Of a DNA stretch of 64,000 nucleotides, positions 8,332 through 16,619 are shown piece by piece. The position numbers and the translations under genes are program-made. Every line of letters starts with the position of its first letter. The first letter of the stretch is position 1. Below the pieces are notes generated by a model. That model was not told the DNA's origin. It did no database searches and saw only the letters and a program-made list of their open reading frames with translations. The DNA comes from DAIDKA01 sp036267975 (lineage in GTDB: Bacteria; Pseudomonadota; Gammaproteobacteria; Steroidobacterales; Steroidobacteraceae). The stretch lies in assembly GCA_036267975.1 (NCBI GenBank), contig DATAVA010000027.1, forward strand, positions 1 to 64,000, read 5' to 3'.

Positions 8332-9474
8332 TCAGATCACGATCAGCTCGGCGCGCAAGGCGCCGGCCTGACGTAGTGCTTCGAGGATTGCCACCAGATC
8401 GCCCGGCGCGGCTCCGACCCGATTCACCGCGCGGACGATCTCATCAAGATTTACGCCCGCCTGGAACACGAACATACGGGCGTCGGCCTGCTGAACATTG
8501 ATATCGCTGCGCGGGGTGACCGTGGCGGTCGTGCCCTTGGTGAAGGAGTTCGGCTGGCTCACATCCTGGCGTTCGGTGATGGTCACCGACAGTGAACCGT
8601 GAGCGACGGCGGCCGCCGTCACCTGCACGTGTGAGCTGATGACCACGGTGCCGGTGCGCGAATTGATGATGACCCGCGCCGGTGCCTCGCCGGGCTCGAT
8701 CTCGATGGCTTCCAGAGTGGCCAGATAGCCGATGCGCTGATCGGGACTGCTGGGTGCGGCGACCTTGATGGATACCGGATCGGTGGCCTCGGCAGTACCG
8801 GCTCCCAGCACCTTGTTGATTCCGGCGGCCACCCGTGCGGCGGTGGTGAAATCCGGAGTGTTGAGATTCAGCACCAGGTAGCCATCATTCGCGAATTTTG
8901 TCGGCACCTCGCGCTCCACGTTGGCGCCGTTGGGAATGCGACCGCTGCTGGGAACGTTCAATGAGATGCGTGAACCGTCCTTGCCGTTGACGCCGAATCC
9001 GCTGACCAACATGCTGCCCTGAGCGAAGGCATAGACCTCACCATCCAGCCCATGCAGCGGTGTCATCAGCAACTGTCCGCCGCGCAGGCTTGCGGCATTA
9101 CCGATGGAGGCCACAGTCACATCGATGGTCTGGCCGGGCTTGGCAAAGGGCGGCAGGTCGGCGGTGACGGTCACAGCCGCCACATTCTTCAACTGTGGGT
9201 TCGAGCCTGCCGGAATGGTCACGCCGAACTTCGCGAGCATGTTCGCGATACTCTGGATGGTGAATGGCGCTTGCGTGGTCTGATCGCCGGTGCCGTCCAG
9301 GCCCACGACGATGCCATAGCCGAAGAGCTGGTTGGAGCGCACGCCGGACACTGTGGCGATGTCCTTGATGCGATCCGCGCGCGCGGGAGTGCACAGGCCG
9401 GCCAGTGCAATCGGCACCAGCACGGCCACCAGGAACGTGACGCAGCGGCGGCTATTGCGGATAAATTCAAACAT
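8332..9474 (-). CDS. flgI: Flagellar P-ring protein FlgI
   Basis: FlgI builds the periplasmic P ring around the rod with help from the FlgA chaperone. The ATG at 9474 overlaps the flgH stop (TGATG) and gives 380 residues with a clear Sec signal: FIRNSRR, a hydrophobic stretch, then a cleavage region around TPARADR. The mature protein opens DRIKDIATVSGVRSNQLFGYG, cut here at GVRSNQL for the family signature, and carries GLDGTGDQT. An in-frame upstream start at 9489 is less likely. The C terminus has AILEALRQAGALRAEL. Confidence 0.96.
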   Translation of the reverse strand: MFEFIRNSRRCVTFLVAVLVPIALAGLCTPARADRIKDIATVSGVRSNQLFGYGIVVGLDGTGDQTTQAPFTIQSIANMLAKFGVTIPAGSNPQLKNVAAVTVTADLPPFAKPGQTIDVTVASIGNAASLRGGQLLMTPLHGLDGEVYAFAQGSMLVSGFGVNGKDGSRISLNVPSSGRIPNGANVEREVPTKFANDGYLVLNLNTPDFTTAARVAAGINKVLGAGTAEATDPVSIKVAAPSSPDQRIGYLATLEAIEIEPGEAPARVIINSRTGTVVISSHVQVTAAAVAHGSLSVTITERQDVSQPNSFTKGTTATVTPRSDINVQQADARMFVFQAGVNLDEIVRAVNRVGAAPGDLVAILEALRQAGALRAELIVI

Positions 9475-10145
9475 CAGAACGGTGTCCAAGGTGAATTGAA
9501 GAACCGCGACAGCCAGCCCTGGGCGTTGGCATCTGCCAGCGCTCCCTTGCCGCCATAGGCGATTTTCGCGTTAGCCACTTTCGAGGAGGGAATCGAATTG
9601 TCGGGCGCCAGATCGATGGGCCGGATGACTCCTGTCATGCGCACGAATTCCTGGCCCTGATTGATCCCGATCCATTTCTCGCCCTTGACGTACAGGTTGC
9701 CGTTGGGCAGTACCTTCTGCACCGTCACCGTGATGAAGCCCTGCAGGCTGTTGCTCTGCGCGCTGTCGCCCTCGCCGGCGAACTTGGCCGCATCGGCGAT
9801 GCTGTTGCTGAGGATCGGAACACCGTGCACGGTGAGCGCCTTGCCCAGAATCGTCATGCCGGGCAGCGTGTCCGTCGTCGACTTGCTGGTGTTGGTGCTC
9901 GAGCTTTTCTGGGCAGCGGTCGACTCGTTCAGCACAATTGTGACGAGGTCGCCGACATGCCGGGCAGCCGGATTCTCAAACAGCACCACTTCGCGGCCAG
10001 CCTGGTAGATGGCACCGTTCGTGGGTTTGGGCGCAGGCTCCTCGGCCCAGCTCATGCCGTCGTCGTCCTTGGCAGGATGGTGCATCTGGCACGCGGTCAG
10101 GCCCATGAATGCAGTGCAGGTCAGTACTGTGTAGAAAGTTCGCAT
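9474..10145 (-). CDS. flgH: Flagellar L-ring lipoprotein FlgH
   Basis: FlgH forms the outer-membrane L ring. The 223-residue protein begins with a lipoprotein signal ending in the lipobox LTAC (Cys 19). It contains the family motifs GDLVTIVLNE and NGNLYVKGEKWIGINQG, followed by VRMTGVIRPIDL. It ends in WLSRFFNSPWTPF. Its stop overlaps the flgI start. It follows flgG by ten bases. Confidence 0.96.
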   Translation of the reverse strand: MRTFYTVLTCTAFMGLTACQMHHPAKDDDGMSWAEEPAPKPTNGAIYQAGREVVLFENPAARHVGDLVTIVLNESTAAQKSSSTNTSKSTTDTLPGMTILGKALTVHGVPILSNSIADAAKFAGEGDSAQSNSLQGFITVTVQKVLPNGNLYVKGEKWIGINQGQEFVRMTGVIRPIDLAPDNSIPSSKVANAKIAYGGKGALADANAQGWLSRFFNSPWTPF

Positions 10146-10155
10146 TGGTTTCCGT

Positions 10156-10941
10156 TTACATGTTCTGCGTGGCGTACTGCAGCATCTGGTCAGTGGTCTC
10201 GACGGCCTTGGAGTTCATCTCGTAGGCGCGCTGGGTTTCGATCATGTTGACCATTTCTTCCACGACGTTGACGTTGGAGGCTTCCACCGAACCCTGCACG
10301 ACCGTGCCCATGCCGGTGAGGCCAGGTGTGCCCGTCGTGGGTGAGCCGCTCGCGGCCGATTCGACCGACAGGTTGCCGCCGATATCCTGCAGGCCCGCGG
10401 GATTGATGAAGTCGGCGAGCTGCAGGCTGCCGACCTGGGTCGGCGCGGTCTGACCGGGCAGCTGCGCCGTGACGACGCCATTTGCCCCGATGGTTACGCT
10501 CTGGGCGCCGGCTGGAATATTGATCGCGGGCTGCAACTGGTAGCCGGTTGCGTTGACCACCTGGCCCTGGGCGTTGAGCTGAAAGCTGCCGTCACGCGTA
10601 TAGGCAATCGTGCCATCGGGTTTGAGGATCTGAAAAAAGCCGCGCCCCTGGATGGCCACGTCCAGTGCGTTGCCGGTGTTGTCGAGACTGCCCTGGGTGA
10701 AGCTGGGTTCGGTCGCCACCACGCGCACGCCGGTGCCGAGCTGCAGGCCCGACGGATACATGGTCGTATCGGAAGTGGAGCCGCCCACCTGGGTGGCGTT
10801 CTGGTACAGCAGGTCGTTGAATACCGCGCGGCTTTTCTTGAAGCCATTGGTATTGACGTTGGCGAGGTTGTTGGCCGTCACCGTCATCTGCGTCTGTTGT
10901 GCGTCGAGGCCGGTTTTGGCCGCCCAGAGTGCCGCTTCCAT
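10156..10941 (-). CDS. flgG: Flagellar distal rod protein FlgG
   Basis: FlgG is the main distal rod subunit. At 261 residues it matches the family length closely. The rod signature TANNLANVNTNGFKK is near residue 21, the core carries LDVAIQGRGFFQI, and the C-terminal helix contains MVNMIETQRAYEMNSKAV. It is preceded by flgF after a 44-base gap in which no promoter was recognised. Confidence 0.97.
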   Translation of the reverse strand: MEAALWAAKTGLDAQQTQMTVTANNLANVNTNGFKKSRAVFNDLLYQNATQVGGSTSDTTMYPSGLQLGTGVRVVATEPSFTQGSLDNTGNALDVAIQGRGFFQILKPDGTIAYTRDGSFQLNAQGQVVNATGYQLQPAINIPAGAQSVTIGANGVVTAQLPGQTAPTQVGSLQLADFINPAGLQDIGGNLSVESAASGSPTTGTPGLTGMGTVVQGSVEASNVNVVEEMVNMIETQRAYEMNSKAVETTDQMLQYATQNM

Positions 10942-10985
10942 AGTGTATTACCTGTGTGCTGTCGTCTTGACGGTTAGGCTTGCGA

Positions 10986-11726
10986 TCAGCTCGACTGCAA
11001 GAGTTTCGCCGACGCGCTGCCGTTGTCTTCGGCGGCGTGCAGGGCCTTGATCTGAAGGTCGAAGTTCCGGGACAGTTCGATCATGTTCACCATCGAGCTG
11101 GCCAGGTCGACATTGCTGCTTTCCAGGACGCCCGACGCCAGCGTGGTCGTGCTGTCCGCGACCGCCGGCTGGCCGTCGCTGGTGCGAAACAGTCCATCGC
11201 CGCTGCGCGAGATCGTGTCGCTCGGTGGATTGACGAGCTTGATGCGTCCGACGCTGGAGATGGTCTGGGGGGTCTGACCCAGCGGCACGATGGAGATCGT
11301 GCCATTCGGTCCCACCGTGGCGGAGGAGAAGGGCGGCACGCTGATCGGCCCGTCATCACCCAGTACCGGCAGCCCCGCCGCAGTCATCAGCTGACCGTTC
11401 GGATCGACGTGCAGGTCCCCGCCACGGGTATAGGCCTCATTGCCCTGGCTGTCCTGGACGGCAATGAAGCCCGGACCCTGCACGGCAACATCAAAGGGAT
11501 TGCCGGTGGTGATCTGCGCTCCGGCCGATCGGTCCCAGCCAACGGACGAATCAGTGGCGTACACCCGGGAGGCATAACCCGGTCCGGTCACGGCACGGCT
11601 CTGGAATTCACTCAGGTCCGCCTTGAACCCGGTGGTATTCGCGTTGGCGAGGTTGTGGCTGTTCGCCGCCTGGGCGCGCAAAGTCTCCTTTGCACCAGAC
11701 ATCGCAACGTAGAGCAGTTTATCCAT
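10986..11726 (-). CDS. flgF: Flagellar proximal rod protein FlgF
   Basis: FlgF is a minor proximal rod subunit. The 246-residue protein has the rod motif HNLANANTTGFKADL near residue 24, the core FDVAVQGPGFIAV and the C-terminal helix MVNMIELSRNFDLQIK. It lies between flgE and flgG in the standard order. The gap to flgE is 36 bases. Confidence 0.96.
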   Translation of the reverse strand: MDKLLYVAMSGAKETLRAQAANSHNLANANTTGFKADLSEFQSRAVTGPGYASRVYATDSSVGWDRSAGAQITTGNPFDVAVQGPGFIAVQDSQGNEAYTRGGDLHVDPNGQLMTAAGLPVLGDDGPISVPPFSSATVGPNGTISIVPLGQTPQTISSVGRIKLVNPPSDTISRSGDGLFRTSDGQPAVADSTTTLASGVLESSNVDLASSMVNMIELSRNFDLQIKALHAAEDNGSASAKLLQSS

Positions 11727-11762
11727 GAGCTGTAGTCAGTCCTATTCAGTCACTGGCTGCGA

Positions 11763-12983
11763 CTACTGACGGATGCCGATGATGGTCTGGGTGATCTGGT
11801 CTTCGGTCTGGATCATCTGCGCATTGGCCTGGAAAGCACGCTGCGCGGTGATCATGTCGACCAGCGATGTGGTGGTGTCCACATTGGACTCCTCCAAGGA
11901 GCCGGAAGCGATGTTGCCGAACCCTGAACCGCCGGCGACGCCGTGCACCGGCTCTCCCGAAGCGTTGGTCGCCGACCAGCTCGCATCGCCCAACTGCTGC
12001 AGACCCTGCGGATTTGCGAAGTTCGCCATTGCGACCTGACCGAGCTGGATGGAGCGACCGTTGGTGTACTGGGCCTGCACGACGCCTGTGCCATCGATAC
12101 TGATGCCCGTCAGCAGGCCGGTGGTGTAGCCGTCCTGCGAGACTGCCGTTACGCCAAAGTTGTTGCCGTACTGCGTGACATTGTTGAAATTGAACGCCAG
12201 ATTCATATCGGCCGCGCCGGTCGCCGGTGTGTAGGGCGGCAGCGTGACCGCTCCACCGGGCGGCGACGTTAGCGCACCGCTGGCGCTGTAATCCAACTCC
12301 GTCTGCGGGCCGACGGCATTGCCATCCACATACACCTGGGCGTCCCAGGTGTTGGGCGCCGCCTGCTTGATGAAATAGATGGACGCGGTATGCGCCGCAC
12401 CCAGCGAGTCGTACACCGTGAGGGAGGTGGTGTTCGTGTAGCTGTTGGAATCAGCCGGCGAAAACGTGGCATCCGCGGGCGCCGCGGCGTTCGCAGGCAG
12501 GTTCGCGGTAAGCGCCGCCGTGGTGGTCGCGTTGGGCGCGCTGTCTCCGGTATTGAGTGACAGGTTGGACAGACCGCCGGTGTTGAATCCGCCGTTTGCC
12601 AGCGGCGGGTAGACCTGCAGGTTGGCGCCGGTGGCGGTCGTTACATCGCCATTGGCGTTGACCTGGAACTCGCCATCGCGGGTGTACTCCAGCGCGCCGT
12701 TATTGCTGGTCGTGAAGAAGCCATTGCCGCTGATCGCGAGATCCAGATTGTTGCCGGTGGTCTCGACGTCGCCCTGGGAGAACTGCTGCGCGACTTCTGA
12801 GATCGATGCGCCATTGCCGACCGCCGTGGAGCTGACGCCGAACTGGGTCGATGCAAACAGGTCGGCAAACTCGGCGCGTGAGCCTTTGAAGCCGACGGTG
12901 CTGACGTTGGCGAGATTGTTGGCCGTCACCGAAAGATCCGAGTTGGCGGCATTGAGGCCTGTGAGGGCGACATTGAATGACAT
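11763..12983 (-). CDS. flgE: Flagellar hook protein FlgE
   Basis: FlgE polymerises into the hook. The ATG at 12983 (preceded by AGGA ten bases away) gives 406 residues beginning MSFNVALTGLNAAN. Longer upstream starts would overlap flgD and add unrelated sequence. The rod/hook motif TANNLANVSTVGFKGS is at about 20-35, the core has LDLAISGNGFFTT, and the C terminus has MITAQRAFQANAQMIQ. It follows flgD, its assembly cap. Confidence 0.96.
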   Translation of the reverse strand: MSFNVALTGLNAANSDLSVTANNLANVSTVGFKGSRAEFADLFASTQFGVSSTAVGNGASISEVAQQFSQGDVETTGNNLDLAISGNGFFTTSNNGALEYTRDGEFQVNANGDVTTATGANLQVYPPLANGGFNTGGLSNLSLNTGDSAPNATTTAALTANLPANAAAPADATFSPADSNSYTNTTSLTVYDSLGAAHTASIYFIKQAAPNTWDAQVYVDGNAVGPQTELDYSASGALTSPPGGAVTLPPYTPATGAADMNLAFNFNNVTQYGNNFGVTAVSQDGYTTGLLTGISIDGTGVVQAQYTNGRSIQLGQVAMANFANPQGLQQLGDASWSATNASGEPVHGVAGGSGFGNIASGSLEESNVDTTTSLVDMITAQRAFQANAQMIQTEDQITQTIIGIRQ

Positions 12984-13015
12984 GGGTTGGTGTTCCTGGT
13001 GCTTGGGGTAGCGCG

Positions 13016-13669
13016 TTACAGAATGGTGACTACAGAACTCATCGGGACGGTCCCGCTGGTCGTATTCAGGTCTAGCTGCTGGGTGCTTGGATCGAGGGTG
13101 ATGCTTTGTACCTGGCTGACGACCATCGGATCGACCGCCTGGGTGGTGCCATTGACTGTGGCGTTGACGCTCACCGTGTATTGACCGGCGGCAGCAGTAC
13201 CTGAGGCGGTGGTGCCGTTCCACGAGAAGGCGGTCATGCCGGAACTGGCCGGCGTGACCTGAAATGACGTGACCGGCGCACCACTGGAATCGGCGATTGA
13301 GACGGTAAGACTGGTCGCCCCGGCGGGCGCATTGACCGCTCCGGCGATGGCCCCGCCGCTGGCCAGCGCGGCGCTGGTTCCCGGTGCGAGCACCGAGCTG
13401 CCCAGCAGGCTGGCACTGCTGCTGATCTGCGATGTCGCCATGACCGACTGCATGCTCTGCAGGCTTGAGACTTCGCTCAGTCCTTCGAGCTGTCCGAGGA
13501 ACTGGCTCGGATCGGTCGGCTGCAGCGGATTCTGATTCTGCAGCTGCGTCGAAATCAGCTGCAGAAAATCGCTTTCGTTGATCTGCATGTTCGCCGGAAC
13601 TGCGTTGTTGGCCGCGGCGGCATTCGCAGCGGTGTTTCCGGCGATCGGATTGGTGCTTGTGGACATCAT
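13016..13669 (-). CDS. flgD: Hook assembly scaffold FlgD
   Basis: FlgD caps the growing hook and is later replaced by FlgK. The 217-residue protein has the FlgD signature FLQLISTQLQNQNPLQP followed by TDPSQFLGQLEGLSEV (about 39-70). The C-terminal half is an Ig/FlgD-Tudor-like region with FSWNGTTASGTAAAGQYTV. Two consecutive ATG codons (13669 and 13666) could start it. It lies between flgC and flgE. Confidence 0.95.
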   Translation of the reverse strand: MMSTSTNPIAGNTAANAAAANNAVPANMQINESDFLQLISTQLQNQNPLQPTDPSQFLGQLEGLSEVSSLQSMQSVMATSQISSSASLLGSSVLAPGTSAALASGGAIAGAVNAPAGATSLTVSIADSSGAPVTSFQVTPASSGMTAFSWNGTTASGTAAAGQYTVSVNATVNGTTQAVDPMVVSQVQSITLDPSTQQLDLNTTSGTVPMSSVVTIL

Positions 13670-13705
13670 GCGCCTCGCAAAAATGGTGTGGTCATGCTTC
13701 GGCTA

Positions 13706-14137
13706 TCAGGACTGACCGAGCTTCAAAGTCGCGAGCATGAGGTCCTTGGAGGTATTCATGACCTCCACGTTGTCCTGGTAGGCGCGCGATGCGGAAATCA
13801 TGTCCGTCATCTCTTCGATGACATTGACGTTGGGTGCGTAGATATTGCCCTGGGCGTTCGCCAGCGGATTGCCGGGGTCGTAGCGCAGCTGCGGCGCGGC
13901 CTGGCTCTCGACGATGCCTTTGACGCTGACCGCCGCTTCGCTCTGGTTATCGAGACTCGAGGCGCCCAGCATCTTTTGCTGCACCGCCTGGAAGACCGGG
14001 TGCCGCGCCTTGTAGACCGTCGCCGGGTCGCCGCTGACGCTGTCAGCGTTGGCAAGATTGCTGGCCACCGTATTGAGGCGCACCGACTGCGCGCTCATGC
14101 CCGAGCCGGCGATGTCAAAAATCTTGAAGGAGGACAT
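13706..14137 (-). CDS. flgC: Flagellar proximal rod protein FlgC
   Basis: FlgC is a proximal rod subunit. At 143 residues it has the usual length. The N-terminal rod motif is NTVASNLANADSVSGD, and the C-terminal helix carries EEMTDMISASRAYQDNVEV. It is preceded by flgB after 27 bases, and a GGAGG-type site sits before its ATG. Confidence 0.96.
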   Translation of the reverse strand: MSSFKIFDIAGSGMSAQSVRLNTVASNLANADSVSGDPATVYKARHPVFQAVQQKMLGASSLDNQSEAAVSVKGIVESQAAPQLRYDPGNPLANAQGNIYAPNVNVIEEMTDMISASRAYQDNVEVMNTSKDLMLATLKLGQS

Positions 14138-14164
14138 GATGGCGTTCCTTGAGGATCTCTTTGC

Positions 14165-14566
14165 TTACTGGCCGGTGATCGCGGTCATCAGATTGCGCAG
14201 TCGCATCGACAGAAAGGTCAGCGTGGCCTGGTAATGCACGGTGTTTTCGGCAAAGGCGGCCTGCTCCTGCTGTGAGTCGACGGTATTGCCATCCAGTGAC
14301 GGCGCCAGGGGCACGCGGTATTTGAGGGCGGCGCCGCCGTCGCCGGTCGCGGTGACCGCGATATCCTTGGCGTCGGTGGTGCGCATGCTCACGCCACTGT
14401 CCGGTGAGGACGCAGCGGCGAGCGCCGTACGGAAGTCGATGTCGCGCGCCTTGTATCCGGGCGTATCGACATTGGCAAGATTGTTCGCCAGCACGTCCAT
14501 GCGGCGGGTCTGCACCTTCAGTGCATCAGCGTGAACGCCCAGGTATGAATCCAGTCCGACAGGCAT
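14165..14566 (-). CDS. flgB: Flagellar proximal rod protein FlgB
   Basis: FlgB is the most proximal rod subunit. The 133-residue protein opens with the family motif NNLANVDTPGYKARDIDF and ends with the helix NTVHYQATLTFLSMRLRNL. It is the first gene of the minus-strand flg operon. A very good sigma-54 element lies 45 bases upstream of the ATG. Confidence 0.95.
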   Translation of the reverse strand: MPVGLDSYLGVHADALKVQTRRMDVLANNLANVDTPGYKARDIDFRTALAAASSPDSGVSMRTTDAKDIAVTATGDGGAALKYRVPLAPSLDGNTVDSQQEQAAFAENTVHYQATLTFLSMRLRNLMTAITGQ

Positions 14567-14610
14567 GACTCGTAATCCGGTCCGTCAAAAAAGTGTCCTG
14601 CGGGAGAAAT

Positions 14611-14626
14611 AGCAATACGCATGCCA
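14611..14626 (-). promoter_or_regulatory. Sigma-54 promoter of the flgB operon
   Basis: Minus strand TGGCATG-CGTA-TTGCT (14626-14611) matches the sigma-54 consensus TGGCACG-N4-TTGCW at all but one position, with GG and GC correctly spaced. The predicted start near 14599 leaves a 33-base leader before flgB. Confidence 0.8.
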
Positions 14627-14760
14627 GCCGGGCAAAAGGCCGCAATTGCGGTGAATTCGCACCGATAAGCGTGCGGTACGTCACAGCGGTGGCAAGTGCT
14701 TGCCGCTGGCTGCCGGCAAAGTGCCGCTAACTGCCGGCTCGTTGAGGTGAAGTGCCGAGT

Positions 14761-14776
14761 TGGCGCGCCAATTGCA
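14761..14776 (+). promoter_or_regulatory. Sigma-54-like promoter toward flgA
   Basis: TGGCGCG-CCAA-TTGCA differs from the sigma-54 consensus at one position and has correct spacing. Transcription would begin near 14787, right at the flgA ATG (14788), which would make the mRNA leaderless or move the true start downstream. Confidence 0.6.
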
Positions 14777-14787
14777 AAGACTGCTGC

Positions 14788-15525
14788 ATGAGAAACATAG
14801 CGACAGACAATCGACGCATCCGGATCGGTGCTGCCATGCTCGCACTGCTGATTGCGTCGCTCCCTACCGCGGGAGCGGGCACCGCCGCCGGCGCGGTCGA
14901 ATCCATCGCCACTATAGAAGCGGCAGCACATTCCTACGTGGAGTCGCTGCTGCCGCCGGGCGGGACGCAGACCCAGGTCACCGTTCTGCCCATAGATCGG
15001 CGTTTGCGCCTTGCGCAGTGCGGCTCGGCGCTGACGGCGCGGCTACCGGTCGGGTTTACTCTGGCGGCGCGCGCAACCGTGGGTGTTACCTGCGCCGGTC
15101 CGACGCACTGGTCCATCTACGTGCCGGTTGTAATCGAGAGCCGCATCGCAGTATTGGTGCTGCGGCATGCGGTGCCACGCGATGCGCGGCTGACGGCTGA
15201 CGACGTTGCGGTCGAAACGCGGCGCACCGCGGGTACGGCCGCGGCCTACCTGAGCGGGGTGAAGGAGCTGGTGGGACGCACCGTGCGCCGGCCTTTGCCC
15301 ATCGGTACCGCATTGACGGTCGAAATGTTTGCCGCCGACACGGTGATTCACCGCGGTCAGGAAGTGACCCTGGTGGCAGGTGCCGGCCCGATAGAGATTC
15401 GGGCGACGGGTCGGGCCATGATGGACGCGCCCGCTGGGGCCCGCATTCAGGTACAGAACCTCAGTTCCCTGACCGTGGTCGAGGGAGTCGTGGAGTCCGC
15501 GGACGTTGTCAGGGTGGCCTTGTAA
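14788..15525 (+). CDS. flgA: Flagellar P-ring assembly chaperone FlgA
   Basis: FlgA is a periplasmic chaperone that helps FlgI form the P ring. The ATG at 14788 gives 245 residues with a good signal peptide: DNRRIRIG, then a hydrophobic run to SLPTAGAGTA. The C-terminal SAF-like domain shows LTADDVAVETRRT, VGRTVRRPLPIGTALT and VQNLSSLTVVEGVV, the family signature. It is divergent from flgB. A GTG at 14752 lies directly against a GAGGTGA site and is poorly spaced; an ATG at 14836 would spoil the signal peptide but fits the sigma-54 start better. flgM follows. Confidence 0.93.
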   Translation: MRNIATDNRRIRIGAAMLALLIASLPTAGAGTAAGAVESIATIEAAAHSYVESLLPPGGTQTQVTVLPIDRRLRLAQCGSALTARLPVGFTLAARATVGVTCAGPTHWSIYVPVVIESRIAVLVLRHAVPRDARLTADDVAVETRRTAGTAAAYLSGVKELVGRTVRRPLPIGTALTVEMFAADTVIHRGQEVTLVAGAGPIEIRATGRAMMDAPAGARIQVQNLSSLTVVEGVVESADVVRVAL

Positions 15526-15597
15526 AATGCGAACTCAGTACTGCAGGTTTGGCCGCGTTCATCGATACTCGCGAGTACAGGCGAAGGAGCGTGCAGC

Positions 15598-16008
15598 GTG
15601 ACGACCATCCATCATGGCCAGGGTGTGACGGGCCTTGGGGGCCACGGCTCCGGGGCCACCGACAAAACACAGTCTGCGCAAAATCAGGGTGCGCAGCTGC
15701 AGACCCAGGCCGAACCGGGGTCGATCAGTCAGGCCGACGAGGTGGAAATAACGCCCACCGCCCAGCTGCTGGCCAATCTGGCACAGCAGCTCGCCGGCGC
15801 TCCTGAAGTCGATCGCAGCAGGGTGGATGCTACGCGCCAGGCGCTGGACAATGGTTCTTATCAGATCGAATCCAACCGGGTTGCCGATGGTCTGCTGGCG
15901 GCGCAGAAAGTTGACGCCCAGGCATCCGCCGGCGCGAGCGCGGGCCCGCAGTCGACCACCGCCAAGGCGTTCGCCGCGACCGCACAGCTCGGGTCGGATG
16001 AAGGCTGA
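15598..16008 (+). CDS. flgM: Anti-sigma-28 factor FlgM, first copy
   Basis: FlgM holds FliA inactive until the hook is complete, then is exported. The 136-residue protein starts at GTG 15598 behind a strong GAAGGAG site. A flexible Gly/Gln-rich N-terminal half leads to the conserved sigma-binding region: VEITPTAQLLANLAQQL, then DRSRVDATRQALDNGSYQI and RVADGLL (about 47-100). It then has an extra Ala/Ser-rich tail of about 35 residues, unusual for FlgM, which normally ends near the LL helix. It lies 72 bases after flgA, with no clear promoter of its own. Confidence 0.88.
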   Translation: MTTIHHGQGVTGLGGHGSGATDKTQSAQNQGAQLQTQAEPGSISQADEVEITPTAQLLANLAQQLAGAPEVDRSRVDATRQALDNGSYQIESNRVADGLLAAQKVDAQASAGASAGPQSTTAKAFAATAQLGSDEG

Positions 16009-16018
16009 AGGAATACTC

Positions 16019-16504
16019 ATGGACCCGCAGACCTGCCGCACCAAGATCGGGCGCCTCATCCACGAAGAAACCACGGCGCTGGGAGAACTCGCCATCCTGC
16101 TCGAGCGCGAGTTCACGCACCTGAAGGACAGCAATGTGGAGGCACTGGGTGCAGCCATGCGCGAGCGCCAGCAGTGCGTGGTGCGGATCCTCAAAGTGGA
16201 TGATGAGCGGCGCGACCTGTGCCGCGCCCTGGGCCGCCCCTTTGATCTGAAGGGACTTGAGGCCCTGATCGCCTGGTGCGATCCGCAGGGAACCCTGGTG
16301 TCCGCGTGGCAGGGATGCACGGCCGCAGCGACCCAATGCCGCGGCTTGAATGATCGCAACAGTGCAATGGCCGGCGCCCGGCTGCAAAGCGTCCAGGCGC
16401 GGCTGGGGTTGCTCATTGAAGGTCGCCGCGAGACGGTGACCTATGGTCCGCGCGGCACCTGTTCCGTCGCGGCGGAGCGCCACGGGCTGTTGCGGGAAGT
16501 GTAG
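16019..16504 (+). CDS. flgN: Flagellar export chaperone FlgN
   Basis: FlgN is the cytoplasmic chaperone for FlgK and FlgL. The ATG at 16019, behind AAGGA, gives 161 residues of mostly helical, charged sequence with the FlgN-like pattern LIHEETTALGELAILLERE and LKDSNVEALGAAM. Identification rests on this pattern, length and position between two flgM-like genes. The gap to flgM is ten bases. Confidence 0.85.
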   Translation: MDPQTCRTKIGRLIHEETTALGELAILLEREFTHLKDSNVEALGAAMRERQQCVVRILKVDDERRDLCRALGRPFDLKGLEALIAWCDPQGTLVSAWQGCTAAATQCRGLNDRNSAMAGARLQSVQARLGLLIEGRRETVTYGPRGTCSVAAERHGLLREV

Positions 16505-16568
16505 GGGCCCGCGGCTGCCGACCTGGGAATTTCGACATAATCCACGTCGTTCCCCCATAAGACGACCC

Positions 16569-16595
16569 TAAAGTTCCTCCGTTTGCGGCCGTTAA
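16569..16595 (+). promoter_or_regulatory. Sigma-28 (FliA) promoter of the second flgM
   Basis: TAAAGTTC (16569-16576), an 11-base spacer and GCCGTTAA (16588-16595) match the FliA consensus at 7/8 and 7/8, the best match in the window. The start would fall near 16602, only a few bases before the AGAGGAG ribosome site (16605-16611) and the GTG at 16620. Confidence 0.85.
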
Positions 16596-16619
16596 TGCGT
16601 GTAACAGAGGAGTCATACC

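Noticed and set aside
14689..14704. Second sigma-54-like sequence TGGCAAG...TTGC on the plus strand before flgA
   Set aside because: The GG-GC spacing is one base short, which normally abolishes sigma-54 binding; the element at 14761 is better.
15526..15597. FliA promoter before the first flgM
   Set aside because: Best candidate matches only about 5/8 at each half, clearly weaker than the other FliA elements.
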